Origin: Debaryomyces hansenii CBS767
Taxonomy: Eukaryota > Ascomycota > Pichiomycetes > Serinales > Debaryomycetaceae
Length of the DNA stretch: 64,000 nt
Assembly: GCF_000006445.2 (NCBI RefSeq)
Contig: NC_006046.2
Span: forward strand, 1,488,001-1,552,000
Direction: 5' to 3'
Shown here: positions 50,288 to 59,660 of the stretch, one piece after another
How positions within the stretch are numbered: the stretch's first letter is position 1
Layout: every line of letters begins with the position of its first letter
Notes under the pieces: generated by a model
What the model saw: the letters and a program-made list of their open reading frames with translations, nothing else
Told to the model about the DNA's origin: nothing
Database searches by the model: none
Program-made: the position numbers and the translations under genes

Positions 50288-50718
50288 ATGACTGCCCTGA
50301 AGGATTCGACAAGGTATATTGGTAATTCTTTAAATGTTTTATCTAAATTAGTTGAAGCTGATACTGAAATTTCTACTATTGATTTGAATATAATTGAAAA
50401 TTTAAATACAAACCAATCTTTAAATTACATAAAGTTAGAACAGAAACTCAATAATTTGGAAGATAATGCTAATAGTTTGGAAGGTTTAAGTAAGTATTAA
50501 GTTTCTAATGTCATTAAACTACGATCCGTGAGGTTCTGTTGAAAGGATTATTACTTATCATTGTCATGCCTAATACTAACAACCCCATAGATAATGAATT
50601 TAAATCGTTTAATACAACATTGCTAGAAATTGAAAATCAAATAAACAAGATTGAAATTATAACAAAGGAACTAGATGGTTTGTCAATAGAGTTATCGTCA
50701 AAGGTTAAAAAGCTTTGA
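50288..50718 (+). CDS. BLOC-1 subunit 2-like coiled-coil protein (spliced)
   Basis: Spliced as 50288-50489 plus 50591-50718; the 101-nt intron has GTAAGT, TACTAAC (50574-50580) and CATAG. Joined, it gives a 109-aa coiled-coil protein. The segment IIENLNTNQSLNYIKLEQKL aligns with the BLOS2/BLOC1S2 core LLENMNKLTSLKYLEMKDIA, and the following helix (LEDNANSLEGL then NEFKSFNTTLLEIENQINKIE) has the same length and register as the human protein. BLOC-1 acts at endosomes, in yeast through Rab5 regulation. An alternative is another small endosomal coiled coil. Unspliced, exon 1 would end after 70 residues. Confidence 0.72.
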
Positions 50719-50934
50719 TGTAAAAAATGCATGTTACACCCAACTACAATGCTATGGATAACATTTACAAATCTTCATTTCTTTCAGATATTATGCATTC
50801 TATTTACTATTAGCATAGTATCCATTACATATTCTTGAATATGAGTCAATATATTACTTCATAATTAATAACAGACTCGGTGTGTATAAGTTTGTTTTGC
50901 TAATAACAGTTTAGTAGGAATGAAAATTCTATAA

Positions 50935-51690
50935 TCATTCCTGTAATGCTTTTAATCTTTCTCTCATTTCATCCAATGCTTCATGATCCACATCATCTTC
51001 CAATTGAATATCATTTGCTTTCGTTTCTTCCACTTCTGAAGGCATATTACTTGTAGGAACTTCATTACCAATCTTAGAAAATTTGTCTTCTGTTAAACTT
51101 TGAATAATCTTATTTACTTCATCTTGCGACTCGCTTTCTATTTCGTCATCCTCAACATCTAAGTCCACCATGTCATCCATCATTTCATTGATTACTCCTG
51201 CCTTCATTAGCTCCTTCAGTAGTTCTTGCATAGTCCCCAGAATTGCACCTAAGCTGACTAATTGATTAACATCTTTCATGACACCAGTCAGTAATTGTAA
51301 CGATGTTGTTAGTTTATTCATAGACCATTGTTCATTGATAGACATAGTTATTGAGTCTATTCGTGTCTTGGAAAGATATAATTTGTTGTATTGACGATTA
51401 ATGTTAATCAATTCCCTAGCATATACTTTTGCTGATTTATAGTCCTTATCCTTAGCTGACTTCTTAATCAAGGCTTCAGTTTTCTTTTTTAAAGGTTGTA
51501 ACTGATTCATTGAACGATCTAACTCTCGTTTGTTCTTACGTAGTAATTGGTTTATTTTCCTCATCTTCAATTATGTTAGTATCATTTATTAAATATAGCC
51601 CCACAATTTCAAATAATCATATATATATATATATCCACATACTTGTTCCTTGGGATCAGGTCCCCATATTGCCTTCTTTATATAATCCAT
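50935..51690 (-). CDS. VPS24: ESCRT-III subunit Vps24 (spliced)
   Basis: Spliced as exon 1 at 51643-51690 and exon 2 at 50935-51564 (minus strand). The 78-nt intron has GTATGT, TACTAAC (51575-51581 on the opposite strand) and GAAG. Exon 1 gives the hallmark start MDYIKKAIWGPDPKEQ, almost identical to S. cerevisiae Vps24. The 225-aa product ends EMRERLKALQE, the MIM motif that binds Vps4. Vps24 caps Snf7 filaments in the ESCRT-III module of the MVB pathway. It is divergent from a vacuolar PPxY protein, 129 bp between starts. Confidence 0.95.
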
Positions 51691-51819
51691 GATTATTCAT
51701 ATATTATCATTCAACAACGTCCTTATCTTCAAGAAAGAATTATTTCTTCGATACTTAAAATGCGAATTTAAGGAGAAACGAGATTATAAATTTTTTGATT
51801 TAGACCCCTACTTCTAAAT

Positions 51820-52287
51820 ATGCCTAGGTATGAAGAAGATAACGTGCCTAATTATGCACAGAACATACTTTTGATTGTCTTGTCGTTCATAATTCCTCCT
51901 GTACCCATAATTATGCTTTCGGATAACTCCATTTTTACCAAAGAGTGTCTTATATCAGTCATTTTAACACTACTTGGGCATATTCCAGGTGTACTCTTTA
52001 GTTTATACTATATTCTTATTGAATATCCGAAAAGAGCCACCAGGCATTCTGGAAGAGACGGTTATATAAGAATTGAAGATGAAGATGAGATAAGACCTAT
52101 CCATGCTACTGATAGTAACCAATTTGCTCAAGATCAGCAAGAAACCCAAGGATCTCTGTTAAACGTACCACAAGACAATGAATCTGAATCATTGCATCCA
52201 CCACCACCAAACTATGAAGATATAGTTGGTGCAAGTGATAGCCAGAGAGATAGTAAACTGGCTGGTGATAATAAAGTGCAATATTAG
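51820..52287 (+). CDS. PMP3-type membrane protein with PPxY motif (Sna3/Sna4-like)
   Basis: A 155-aa protein with two membrane spans (about residues 14-32 and 44-65; LLIVLSFIIPPVPIIML and LISVILTLLGHIPGVLFSLYY), the Pfam UPF0057/PMP3 core. The soluble C-tail is acidic and carries PPPPNY, an Rsp5-binding PPxY site. That arrangement resembles Sna3 and Sna4, which are sorted to the vacuole through Rsp5 and the MVB pathway. Its neighbour, VPS24, acts in the same pathway, though the proximity may be chance. Confidence 0.8.
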   Translation: MPRYEEDNVPNYAQNILLIVLSFIIPPVPIIMLSDNSIFTKECLISVILTLLGHIPGVLFSLYYILIEYPKRATRHSGRDGYIRIEDEDEIRPIHATDSNQFAQDQQETQGSLLNVPQDNESESLHPPPPNYEDIVGASDSQRDSKLAGDNKVQY

Positions 52288-52383
52288 CTTTTATGTTTTA
52301 ATCATTTGTTTTCTATATATGTCTACTTCTTTAGGTAGTTCTTATGTACGTATTAATACATATATATAATGTTATACTTTTTA

Positions 52384-53478
52384 CTATTGCTTTTCCAATG
52401 CAACCATAGATTTAGCAACAAAACCCTCCAAATGAAATATACTCTTCTGTCCTAAGCTCAACCGTTCATCAAATACTGCACCGATTTCAACTAGGCTCTG
52501 AGTTATAGATTCGTTGCTGTTAGATACTTCAATCAAGTTAAATAATAGCTTCTTCAAAATAATTCTAGGAGGAATACAATGGGATAACAATTCATAAAAT
52601 ACTACTCTTACTTTAGCGAGATTAGCGACTGTTCTATTTGATATAATAGATTTAGCCAAATTTTGAATAATTACTTCCCAATCCAATGCAATCATCGCCA
52701 GGTCTGTATTATTAATCGCGATCAGTTCACTTTGCATCAGAATAGTTTCAAAGCATAATAAAGCTTTTCTCAAATTAGAGTCTGAGTTTTTAGATACCTT
52801 GTCGAAGAATTCTTGCTTCTTTGATTCATTAGAAGGATTAAATTTAACTGACTCCTTATCGGCTATGTTCGATAGAATATTGCTGATTTCTTTATGAGAT
52901 GGTGCAGGTATTCTTACTAACAATGTTCTTGATTTAATTGGCGATATGATGTTAGATGTTGTATTACATATCATAATTATTCTGATATTGGCGGAGTATT
53001 TTTCCATCGTTCTTCTCAAAGCTGCCTGTGCATCTCTACTTAACGAATCTGCTTCATTTATTATAACAACTTTAAACCTATGCTTTGAAGCAGACTTAGA
53101 TTGGTTACTGAAATCCACTTGTTCTGTTGATGCAACATCTTTCAATAAATCTTGAATTACAACTCTGTCATTGTTTCCCATGTCAGAAGGTGTGATCTCT
53201 AAATGATAAGGTGAACTTAAAACATTGAATTCTAATTTTCTATTTGAAGAAGTAGTAAACACTTTCACATCAATTTTCAATTTCTCTACTTGCGGTCCAA
53301 ATAATTCATGTAAAGTACAGTAAATTCTTGTCTTCTTACCACTACCTGGAGGTCCATAAACTAGTAAATGTGGAAAATCTCCTGTACTTGCCAAAGCAGC
53401 TAGATTTTGTGTGATTGATTCATGATACGACAATTGCTCCAAACTTTTAGGTCTGTATTTATCAACCCACAAGGACAT
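52384..53478 (-). CDS. RFC5: Replication factor C small subunit 5
   Basis: A 364-aa clamp-loader subunit (human RFC3). The N-terminus MSLWVDKYRPKSLEQLSYHE and the P-loop YGPPGSGKKTR (the inactive GKKT form typical of Rfc5) match, as do SPYHLEITPSDMGNNDR and INEADSLSRDAQAALRRTMEKYS. The SRC motif is SRT here. It loads PCNA on DNA and serves in checkpoint loaders too. An ACGCGT box lies 74 bp upstream. Confidence 0.96.
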   Translation of the reverse strand: MSLWVDKYRPKSLEQLSYHESITQNLAALASTGDFPHLLVYGPPGSGKKTRIYCTLHELFGPQVEKLKIDVKVFTTSSNRKLEFNVLSSPYHLEITPSDMGNNDRVVIQDLLKDVASTEQVDFSNQSKSASKHRFKVVIINEADSLSRDAQAALRRTMEKYSANIRIIMICNTTSNIISPIKSRTLLVRIPAPSHKEISNILSNIADKESVKFNPSNESKKQEFFDKVSKNSDSNLRKALLCFETILMQSELIAINNTDLAMIALDWEVIIQNLAKSIISNRTVANLAKVRVVFYELLSHCIPPRIILKKLLFNLIEVSNSNESITQSLVEIGAVFDERLSLGQKSIFHLEGFVAKSMVALEKQ

Positions 53479-53862
53479 ACTGCTTTTAATTGTCTACTTA
53501 TCCTAGTTCACTCAAGTTCACACCAAAAGTAAGCATCCTCTTCAAATTTTGACGCGTATATAAAAATATTGTATACAGGTTGGCTAGAATCAATGGAACC
53601 ACCATTGCAAAATGAACTACTGGTTGATTTCGTCATAACTAAATAATATTAATACTATACAATAGGTTATAAATCTCATAAGAAATCTGAATTGATCAAG
53701 CTAGAGAACTAGACTAAGCGTAAAGCAAGATTCTTCTGCATCGTGATAAACAACAGGTTTATGGCCGGAAGCCATCAAACAGGTCCAGACTATACCTTAA
53801 GTAACATTAAAAAACACTTCATATTATATTCTTGGAAAACCTATTCGGTTTCATTACACCTT
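53479..53862. promoter_or_regulatory. RFC5 upstream region with an MluI cell-cycle box
   Basis: 384 bp between RFC5 and the end of MXR1. ACGCGT at 53552-53557 is the MBF (MCB) core, expected at replication genes and fitting RFC5. A 17-codon frame at about 53594 is too short to call. Confidence 0.55.
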
Positions 53863-54420
53863 TCAAACTTTTGGTTTGGTTCTTAAGAAATGAGAGGGGC
53901 ATTCATATCCGCCAGGGTTTTTCTTTAAGTATTCTTGGTGATACTCTTCAGCATCGTACCAAATTTTTATAGGTTCTATTATTGTAACTATCTTGTGATT
54001 TGGATACCATTCTGTCTGCATTTTTTCTTTAACATCCCATGCAATTTTTTGGGCCTTTTCATCGTGGGTCATAATGGCTGATCTGTACTGAGTACCTACA
54101 TCCGGACCTTGAGCATTAACTGTTGTTGGATCATGCATTCTAAAGAAAGTATCTAATAGCTTTTCAAGTGTGACCTGAGATGGCTCATATGAAATTTGAA
54201 TACTTTCAACAAAGTCAGTTGAGCCAGAACAAACCTTTTCGTAATTAACATTACCAACAGTTGGAACGCCATTGGCGTAACCCACTTTAATATCAATTAT
54301 GCCTTGGTTACCAAAATACCTTCTAAATACTTTTTCTACCCCCCAGAAACATCCGGCTGCCAAGGTAATTAAGGAAGATGTTGGTGTGGTTTTTAATGCA
54401 GATGACACTGAAGTAGTCAT
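53863..54420 (-). CDS. MXR1: Peptide methionine-S-sulfoxide reductase (MsrA)
   Basis: A 185-aa MsrA that reduces oxidised methionine in proteins with thioredoxin. The active site GCFWGVEKVFR is present near residue 23, then VGYANGVPTVGNVNYEKVCSG and TQYRSAIMTHDEKA and YHQEYLKKNPGGYECPSHF. The family is highly conserved. A TCACGTGA palindrome lies in its upstream region. Confidence 0.97.
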   Translation of the reverse strand: MTTSVSSALKTTPTSSLITLAAGCFWGVEKVFRRYFGNQGIIDIKVGYANGVPTVGNVNYEKVCSGSTDFVESIQISYEPSQVTLEKLLDTFFRMHDPTTVNAQGPDVGTQYRSAIMTHDEKAQKIAWDVKEKMQTEWYPNHKIVTIIEPIKIWYDAEEYHQEYLKKNPGGYECPSHFLRTKPKV

Positions 54421-54609
54421 TTTCGTTATTTTTCACAATTATTGATTGTTTGTCTTTAGATATGAAATATACTTAGATTGAAAATATACTCCAATGCTAT
54501 AATTTCGATATTTATCGTAGAAAAACTATGTAATTATAGAAATCTAAATGCTTACATTACTTAGTAATGATGGGTTCCCAAATTTAAACGGCACTCTATT
54601 TTTTGTTCA

Positions 54610-54623
54610 ATATCACGTGATAT
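54610..54623. promoter_or_regulatory. 14-bp palindrome with TCACGTGA in the MXR1 upstream region
   Basis: The perfect palindrome ATATCACGTGATAT (core TCACGTGA, 54613-54620) lies 190 bp upstream of the MXR1 ATG and just past the end of the neighbouring protease gene. The core is the known Cbf1 site of sulfur-metabolism genes; MXR1 repairs oxidised methionine, so the match is sensible, but binding is inferred. Confidence 0.5.
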
Positions 54624-54631
54624 GAGATGGC

Positions 54632-56986
54632 TTATTTGTTTCTTCTAAAGCTGAAGAATCCTTTTTTCTTCTCTTTTTCAGTTGTATTTGTATTTTCCAA
54701 CGAATCATTGTTTCCGCTACCGTTGCTATTAGCGTTACCGTTGCCCTTTTGACTTGAAATGGTCTTCATGCTAGCCGAAGATGATTTTCTCTCTATTCCT
54801 GGTAATGTACTTATCAATTTTGATTCTCTTCTTTTTAAGCCACCAACCCAGCTTTTTTTCTCTGATTTAGGTGTAGGAGTTTCTTTCTCGTTCTCAGAGA
54901 GACTTTTATTCGGAGCAGGCAAATTAATGCCTGTAGGGCGAGTTTCGCTAGATTCCTTTAATGTGGAATCTTTGAAAGGATTCATAAATTGTCTCTTGGA
55001 GAATGATCCAGCATCAGATGACGTACCCAGTGGAATATAGTCCTTAGTTTCGAACGTTTCAGACGAGGATCTAGTAGATGATCTCTCGTTATCATTGTCT
55101 GCTTCTTCTACTACTGGATTATTAAACTTTGCCGATGACACAGAAGATGTTTTCCTTACAGAGGTGGTAGAAATACTTGAGTTATCATAGACTGAAGTAT
55201 TACGGAAATTTTGTGCTAAGGAATAATCTCCACCGTCGTACATGTCATTAACATTGAAGCCAAAATCAATAGCATCTTCTGAATCATCAGTTGTATCACA
55301 CTTTTGATAAAATAGAATGTACGCACTTGCTAACCCCGGCCCATTACCAAAAAAACGCATCACATATGCATCATCTACTAATTCAACGGTTTCATCGTCG
55401 AATAATAACCACAATTTTGCCTTAATCTTACACAACGAAATGTAATGACCATGCATTGGGCCACCACCTATGTGAACAACCAAAGCATATAGATCATAAA
55501 GGGAAAAGTCATCCTCTGACTTATCCTCATTTTTCTTAGAAGTTGTCGTCGTATTGAATAGTCTTAATGTAGAAGGATATGATATTGAATCGAACAACTT
55601 AACCATCTTATCAACATTTTCATCATATTTGAATCTCTTGAAATTAATCACCAAAATCTCAGGGAGATCTTTTAATTTAATAGTCTTGGTTGCTTCTTGT
55701 AACGAAGAGCACGTATTGCAATAAAATTTATTTTGATGTGTTAATGTTTCCAGTCTTGAAAAATTATTTAATGAATAGGTTAACGAATATGAACTTTCAC
55801 CTGGTGGAACATCTACTGATAAATCCAAAAATGTTTCTTCTTTAGATGTCACTGTTTCACAGGATAAACATTTAGTTTCATTCGTAATTAGCCCTTGAAA
55901 TAATTTATTACACCAGTTATTTTGAAGCCCATTTTCTTTATCTAAGCATTCAATTATCTCATTAATTAAATAATTAAAGAATTCGTGAGCATCATGGTGC
56001 ATGTTATTTTGTCTGAACAAGTAGTTCTTATCTTTTAATTTGTTAATGAAGTATGTTGGAGAAACAACCCCTGTTTGCGATTTATTTTCTATCATACACT
56101 CGAAGATATCTTTCAAAGAATACAATAGAGCCGAATCATCTGATTGTTGAGTTGGGAGTTGTAACGAATGATCTAAATTGATTATTGGTCCATTGATTAA
56201 TGCCGATCGTTTTCTTTGGTCTATTGACGGGTTAGGATTAATAGGGTAAATCTGGCTACTTAAATACGATTCTGGTTGAGGAATACCGACTATTACTACA
56301 CATGATTGTGGTGTGATTGATGTTTCATCCTTTTGAGTTCCATTTTGAGTGCTGTTATTTCCATTTGCGTTGGTTTGATCATTATTTAACAACATTGAAG
56401 ATGATTGCGAATAGCTATTTTTATTCGCCGGATTCGCTGGGTTAGATGAAGATCTCGTTATTAATAACGGAAGGTTTTGAAAATCTATGTTTTTCTTGAT
56501 TAATATGCGTTGTTGAGTTGAAAGCGTTTCACAGTTTTTGGCCTCAACTATCATGGAATTTTTATTGATGTCAGATTCGTTAGAACCATTCATATTTTTC
56601 GAATTATTGTTGCTATTAGAACTATTCGAATTAAACTTAATGCCAAATATGGATCCTTTCCTTGAAGACTTGGGTCTTTCGGTAGTTTCGCTAGCGGCCA
56701 GTAGTTGGGGGCTCTTTCCTTGTTCTTTTGCTCTCTTAGCCACCATCTGCTCATATTTAGTCGTGAACCCATGCGGTTTTACGCCGGTAACTGAAAGTTT
56801 CCTATCATGCACTGTAATTTTGTGTTGAGCCAATTGTGTACGGAAGTTCTCCGTATAAAACAAGCACTGTAATATAGAATTGCAATAACACGTATTACCG
56901 AAATTTTCCATGCCAAATATTTTATTGGACCCATCGCCATAAGGCAACGGCTTCGTATTGGTAGTGCTGGAGCTGTCGCCATTCAT
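54632..56986 (-). CDS. Ubiquitin-specific protease, Ubp9/Ubp13 type
   Basis: A 784-aa deubiquitinase. The Cys box is FGMENFGNTCYCNSILQCL (Cys about residue 33); the His box is GGGPMHGHYISLCKIKAKLWLLFDDETVELV near residue 515. CLSCETVTS and FYCNTCSSLQ give the structural zinc fingers. Long Ser/Asn-rich stretches separate the blocks, and the C-terminus is disordered with KRKKGFF-like basic ends. The short N-terminus and block spacing resemble Ubp9/Ubp13 and human USP12/46. Targets are not evident. Confidence 0.87.
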   Translation of the reverse strand: MNGDSSSTTNTKPLPYGDGSNKIFGMENFGNTCYCNSILQCLFYTENFRTQLAQHKITVHDRKLSVTGVKPHGFTTKYEQMVAKRAKEQGKSPQLLAASETTERPKSSRKGSIFGIKFNSNSSNSNNNSKNMNGSNESDINKNSMIVEAKNCETLSTQQRILIKKNIDFQNLPLLITRSSSNPANPANKNSYSQSSSMLLNNDQTNANGNNSTQNGTQKDETSITPQSCVVIVGIPQPESYLSSQIYPINPNPSIDQRKRSALINGPIINLDHSLQLPTQQSDDSALLYSLKDIFECMIENKSQTGVVSPTYFINKLKDKNYLFRQNNMHHDAHEFFNYLINEIIECLDKENGLQNNWCNKLFQGLITNETKCLSCETVTSKEETFLDLSVDVPPGESSYSLTYSLNNFSRLETLTHQNKFYCNTCSSLQEATKTIKLKDLPEILVINFKRFKYDENVDKMVKLFDSISYPSTLRLFNTTTTSKKNEDKSEDDFSLYDLYALVVHIGGGPMHGHYISLCKIKAKLWLLFDDETVELVDDAYVMRFFGNGPGLASAYILFYQKCDTTDDSEDAIDFGFNVNDMYDGGDYSLAQNFRNTSVYDNSSISTTSVRKTSSVSSAKFNNPVVEEADNDNERSSTRSSSETFETKDYIPLGTSSDAGSFSKRQFMNPFKDSTLKESSETRPTGINLPAPNKSLSENEKETPTPKSEKKSWVGGLKRRESKLISTLPGIERKSSSASMKTISSQKGNGNANSNGSGNNDSLENTNTTEKEKKKGFFSFRRNK

Positions 56987-57087
56987 TATTTCTATGAACA
57001 GCCTCTATATCTATATTTATTCTATAATTTACCATCCGGCGATTTTATCTAGTAAATCTAATAACTTTTATTCTACAGTTGGGTTCG

Positions 57088-57130
57088 TCACGTGATTGCC
57101 TTTCATTTTTTCTCCATTTTTATGGAGAAA
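57088..57130. promoter_or_regulatory. TCACGTGA box and adjacent hairpin upstream of the UBP gene
   Basis: TCACGTGA at 57088-57095 lies about 100 bp before the protease ATG. Just beyond it, TTTCTCCAT (57109-57117) and ATGGAGAAA (57122-57130) form a perfect 9-bp inverted repeat around a 4-base loop, which may also serve the 3' end of the GST transcript. Confidence 0.4.
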
Positions 57131-57226
57131 TGAATTTACTCCTAAATCGATCTACAAAGATAATGATACTTTATCATCTGTATTACTAACATTTCGCTTA
57201 TATATATATATATATAGTATTAATAC

Positions 57227-57898
57227 CTAGTTCTTTTTGAGGAAAGGTGATTCCCTAGGTACGGTAAACCCCTTTTGAACTTCTGGCAACTTATCTAAGG
57301 CATCAAACCATTTACTTGTCAATGGCCATTGTTTGATATCAATGTCAATTCCAGTCAAAAACTTGGCCCACGAATAGACGGCGATGTCAGAAATACAATA
57401 GTGATCGCCCACAAGGTATAAGCCATTACTCTGGTTACGTCTCAAGTATTCCTCAACAACTGAATACAATCTCTGTGTTTCAGCTGTATATCTTTTAACA
57501 CCATATTCAATTTTCTCAGGCGCGAACTTAACAAAATGGTTCGCCTGGCCTTGCATTGGGCCAAGACCTGCCATTTGGAAGTACAACGTTTCCAATTGCA
57601 AGTAGTAATTCTTGGTACCAACCTCGTATGAGAATTTGTGACTTTTGTCGTATGTATCAACAAGGTATTGCATAATTGCTGCGGTTTCACTGATAGTGAT
57701 TCCAGTGCTCGAATCAACTAACGTTGGAATCCTACCATTAGGATTCAACTTTAGAAACCAATCTTCCTTTTGCTCGTTCTTACTGATATCAATATACTGG
57801 GAATCATATTTAAGGCCCAACAATTCTAATAAGACAGATACCTTGTATCCGTTAGGAGTACTACAAGAATAAAGTTTTAATCCGTTTGCTACCGACAT
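57227..57898 (-). CDS. Glutathione S-transferase, Ure2p-like
   Basis: A 223-aa GST. The N-terminal thioredoxin fold begins LKLYSCSTPNGYKVSVLLELL, with TPNG at the active-site turn as in Ure2 and nu-class GSTs, then NPNGRIPTL with the cis-Pro and ISETAAIMQYL (the ES glutathione-binding pair). The C-terminal helical domain includes GLGPMQGQANHF and DHYCISDIAVYSW. It lacks the N-terminal prion-like domain of Ure2 itself. It conjugates or reduces electrophiles with glutathione; the substrate is unknown. It is divergent from a Zn2Cys6 regulator. Confidence 0.88.
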   Translation of the reverse strand: MSVANGLKLYSCSTPNGYKVSVLLELLGLKYDSQYIDISKNEQKEDWFLKLNPNGRIPTLVDSSTGITISETAAIMQYLVDTYDKSHKFSYEVGTKNYYLQLETLYFQMAGLGPMQGQANHFVKFAPEKIEYGVKRYTAETQRLYSVVEEYLRRNQSNGLYLVGDHYCISDIAVYSWAKFLTGIDIDIKQWPLTSKWFDALDKLPEVQKGFTVPRESPFLKKN

Positions 57899-57966
57899 AA
57901 TTAATTAATTGAACCTCTTGACTGATAAGTTGGGGCATTACGCTGTTAAATACGCACATACCTTAC

Positions 57967-58024
57967 TAATCAAAATGGCAAGCTTGTATTGAAAGCAAAA
58001 TTAGTAATCATAAGGCAAGCTTGT
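57967..58024. promoter_or_regulatory. Direct repeat in the GST / Zn2Cys6 divergent promoter
   Basis: Two copies of TAATCA-(n3-4)-GGCAAGCTTGT at 57967-57987 and 58005-58024, identical except for a one-base spacer change. The core CAAGCTTG is palindromic. The pair lies within the 288-bp divergent promoter, 163 bp before the regulator ATG and about 70-125 bp before the GST start, so it could be an operator shared by both genes. Confidence 0.55.
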
Positions 58025-58186
58025 TATCTACCGGACCTAATTACATTTGATAAATGTTATGTAAGCAGAACAATAATAATGGTCCTCAATAGGAAAAGCC
58101 CAAGTAGCATTGTAGTATATTCGTTCATTCAGTATGGGTGAAACAAATGTTTGGCTAACAAAATTCAAAACGAGGGTTAATTAGCC

Positions 58187-59578
58187 ATGACTAATAATAA
58201 CTCGTCATTTCCGGATACACCACAATTGAAAAAATCTAGGAATAGGTGTCTAAGTTGCAAAAAATTGAAGATTAAATGTGACGAAGCTAAGCCTAAATGT
58301 GAATATTGTGAACACACTAAGCGAGAATGTATTTATCCAGATCCTAGTACTATTAAGAGAGGAAGGAAAGCGAAGACAATAAAGACGGTTGAACGAAAGG
58401 AACGTATAGAGCAAATAAATTCGTCTGCAGTTGAACTTTGGAATAGGCAGATGTGTCTCAATTCAGTTGCACGTCAATTGGATATATCACAGTTTGAATT
58501 CCGGTTACTTCATTATTTTCAGGAACACTACATAAGAATTGAAAATACAGATCCCCTTAACAAGGTTTGGAAGTTTCAGGTTCCGAAATTGTGGCAGGAA
58601 TCCGATATCGTTAGACAGAGTATATTTTCGCTTAGTGCGATGCATTTATGGGCATTATGTGATTTGACTTCATTAATCCAAGATGATATTATGGACTATA
58701 AATCCAAAAAGATCACATTTTTGAAGAATATCAATTGCAACGAATTATTTTTACACCCCAATACTTTGAAGGCCTATTTATATGACAAGACAGGCGAATA
58801 TTTCACTAATTGCTTACAAAGAACTAATTGCATGATGGATGCAATTATAAATCAAAATTATATCATCTCTACTGTATTCCAAGCTGCAGAAGTTGTTATC
58901 TCTGGTATATTGCTATTTTCTTTTTTGGCGTTGCAGCCTCATGGACTTATTCCTTTGCTTTCTTGCGACTCGGCTATTCCAGATATATTGTCTATGTGCA
59001 AAGGAATGAAAACATCTATGTCCTATGCGTTTCCATTGCTATATGATTCACCTTATCGTGGACTATTTCACTTGAATGAAACTATGGATCCCCCTACTAT
59101 AACTGAAAAAGATCGGTATCCGTTAATCGAATATTTAAGAGACGAGCTTGAAAAAAATAGCCAAGTTAATAAATTTCCAGATGACGAATACAAAATTTTC
59201 AAGGGCGCAATTGATATGCTTGAAATTGACTTCTACAGAACGATTGAAACGAATAATCCACTACCTATTTATAGATGGATCTTCTTGATAGATATCAAGA
59301 TGTATGATATCATAAAAGTTGATAGAAATAGTTTTGGATTAAAGTTAATGTATATTTATACTTGTTTATGTGTGATGTGTCAATTTAGACTCGACAAAAA
59401 AACAAATATTTGGCTTGAGTATATGGATTGGTACAAGGATTACAACTACAGGGTTTTTGGTAAATGGAATGATTCTTTCGACCAAGAAATGTATGAATTG
59501 GTTGTGGGAAAGAAATTTGAGATCCCAAGTAATTCATATCATCTCTTAGAAACTTTTGTCCCACTTATGTACTTATAG
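58187..59578 (+). CDS. Zn2Cys6 (fungal binuclear cluster) transcription factor
   Basis: A 463-aa regulator. The cluster RCLSCKKLKIKCDEAKPKCEYCEHTKRECIYP (residues about 20-51) shows the six Cys with CX2CX6CX6CX2CX6C spacing, followed by a basic linker (IKRGRKAKTIK). The rest resembles the fungal-specific regulatory domain in general shape. Such proteins bind CGG half-sites and often regulate neighbouring metabolic genes. The proximity to the GST and the dioxygenase makes a local target plausible, not proven. No orthologue name is safe. Confidence 0.87.
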   Translation: MTNNNSSFPDTPQLKKSRNRCLSCKKLKIKCDEAKPKCEYCEHTKRECIYPDPSTIKRGRKAKTIKTVERKERIEQINSSAVELWNRQMCLNSVARQLDISQFEFRLLHYFQEHYIRIENTDPLNKVWKFQVPKLWQESDIVRQSIFSLSAMHLWALCDLTSLIQDDIMDYKSKKITFLKNINCNELFLHPNTLKAYLYDKTGEYFTNCLQRTNCMMDAIINQNYIISTVFQAAEVVISGILLFSFLALQPHGLIPLLSCDSAIPDILSMCKGMKTSMSYAFPLLYDSPYRGLFHLNETMDPPTITEKDRYPLIEYLRDELEKNSQVNKFPDDEYKIFKGAIDMLEIDFYRTIETNNPLPIYRWIFLIDIKMYDIIKVDRNSFGLKLMYIYTCLCVMCQFRLDKKTNIWLEYMDWYKDYNYRVFGKWNDSFDQEMYELVVGKKFEIPSNSYHLLETFVPLMYL

Positions 59579-59660
59579 CTCGAAGTAAATATTTATTGAA
59601 TGAGTAACATTCCAGCGAAATGAATAAAAAAATAAGTGCCAGGAAGCTATTTAATTATAT

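Noticed and set aside
53594..53647. 17-codon frame with ATG near RFC5
   Set aside because: Too short and no sign of splicing or conservation visible.
57190..57220. TA dinucleotide run near the GST end (and similar runs at 32388 and 51620)
   Set aside because: Simple microsatellites, common in AT-rich yeast DNA; no evidence of function.
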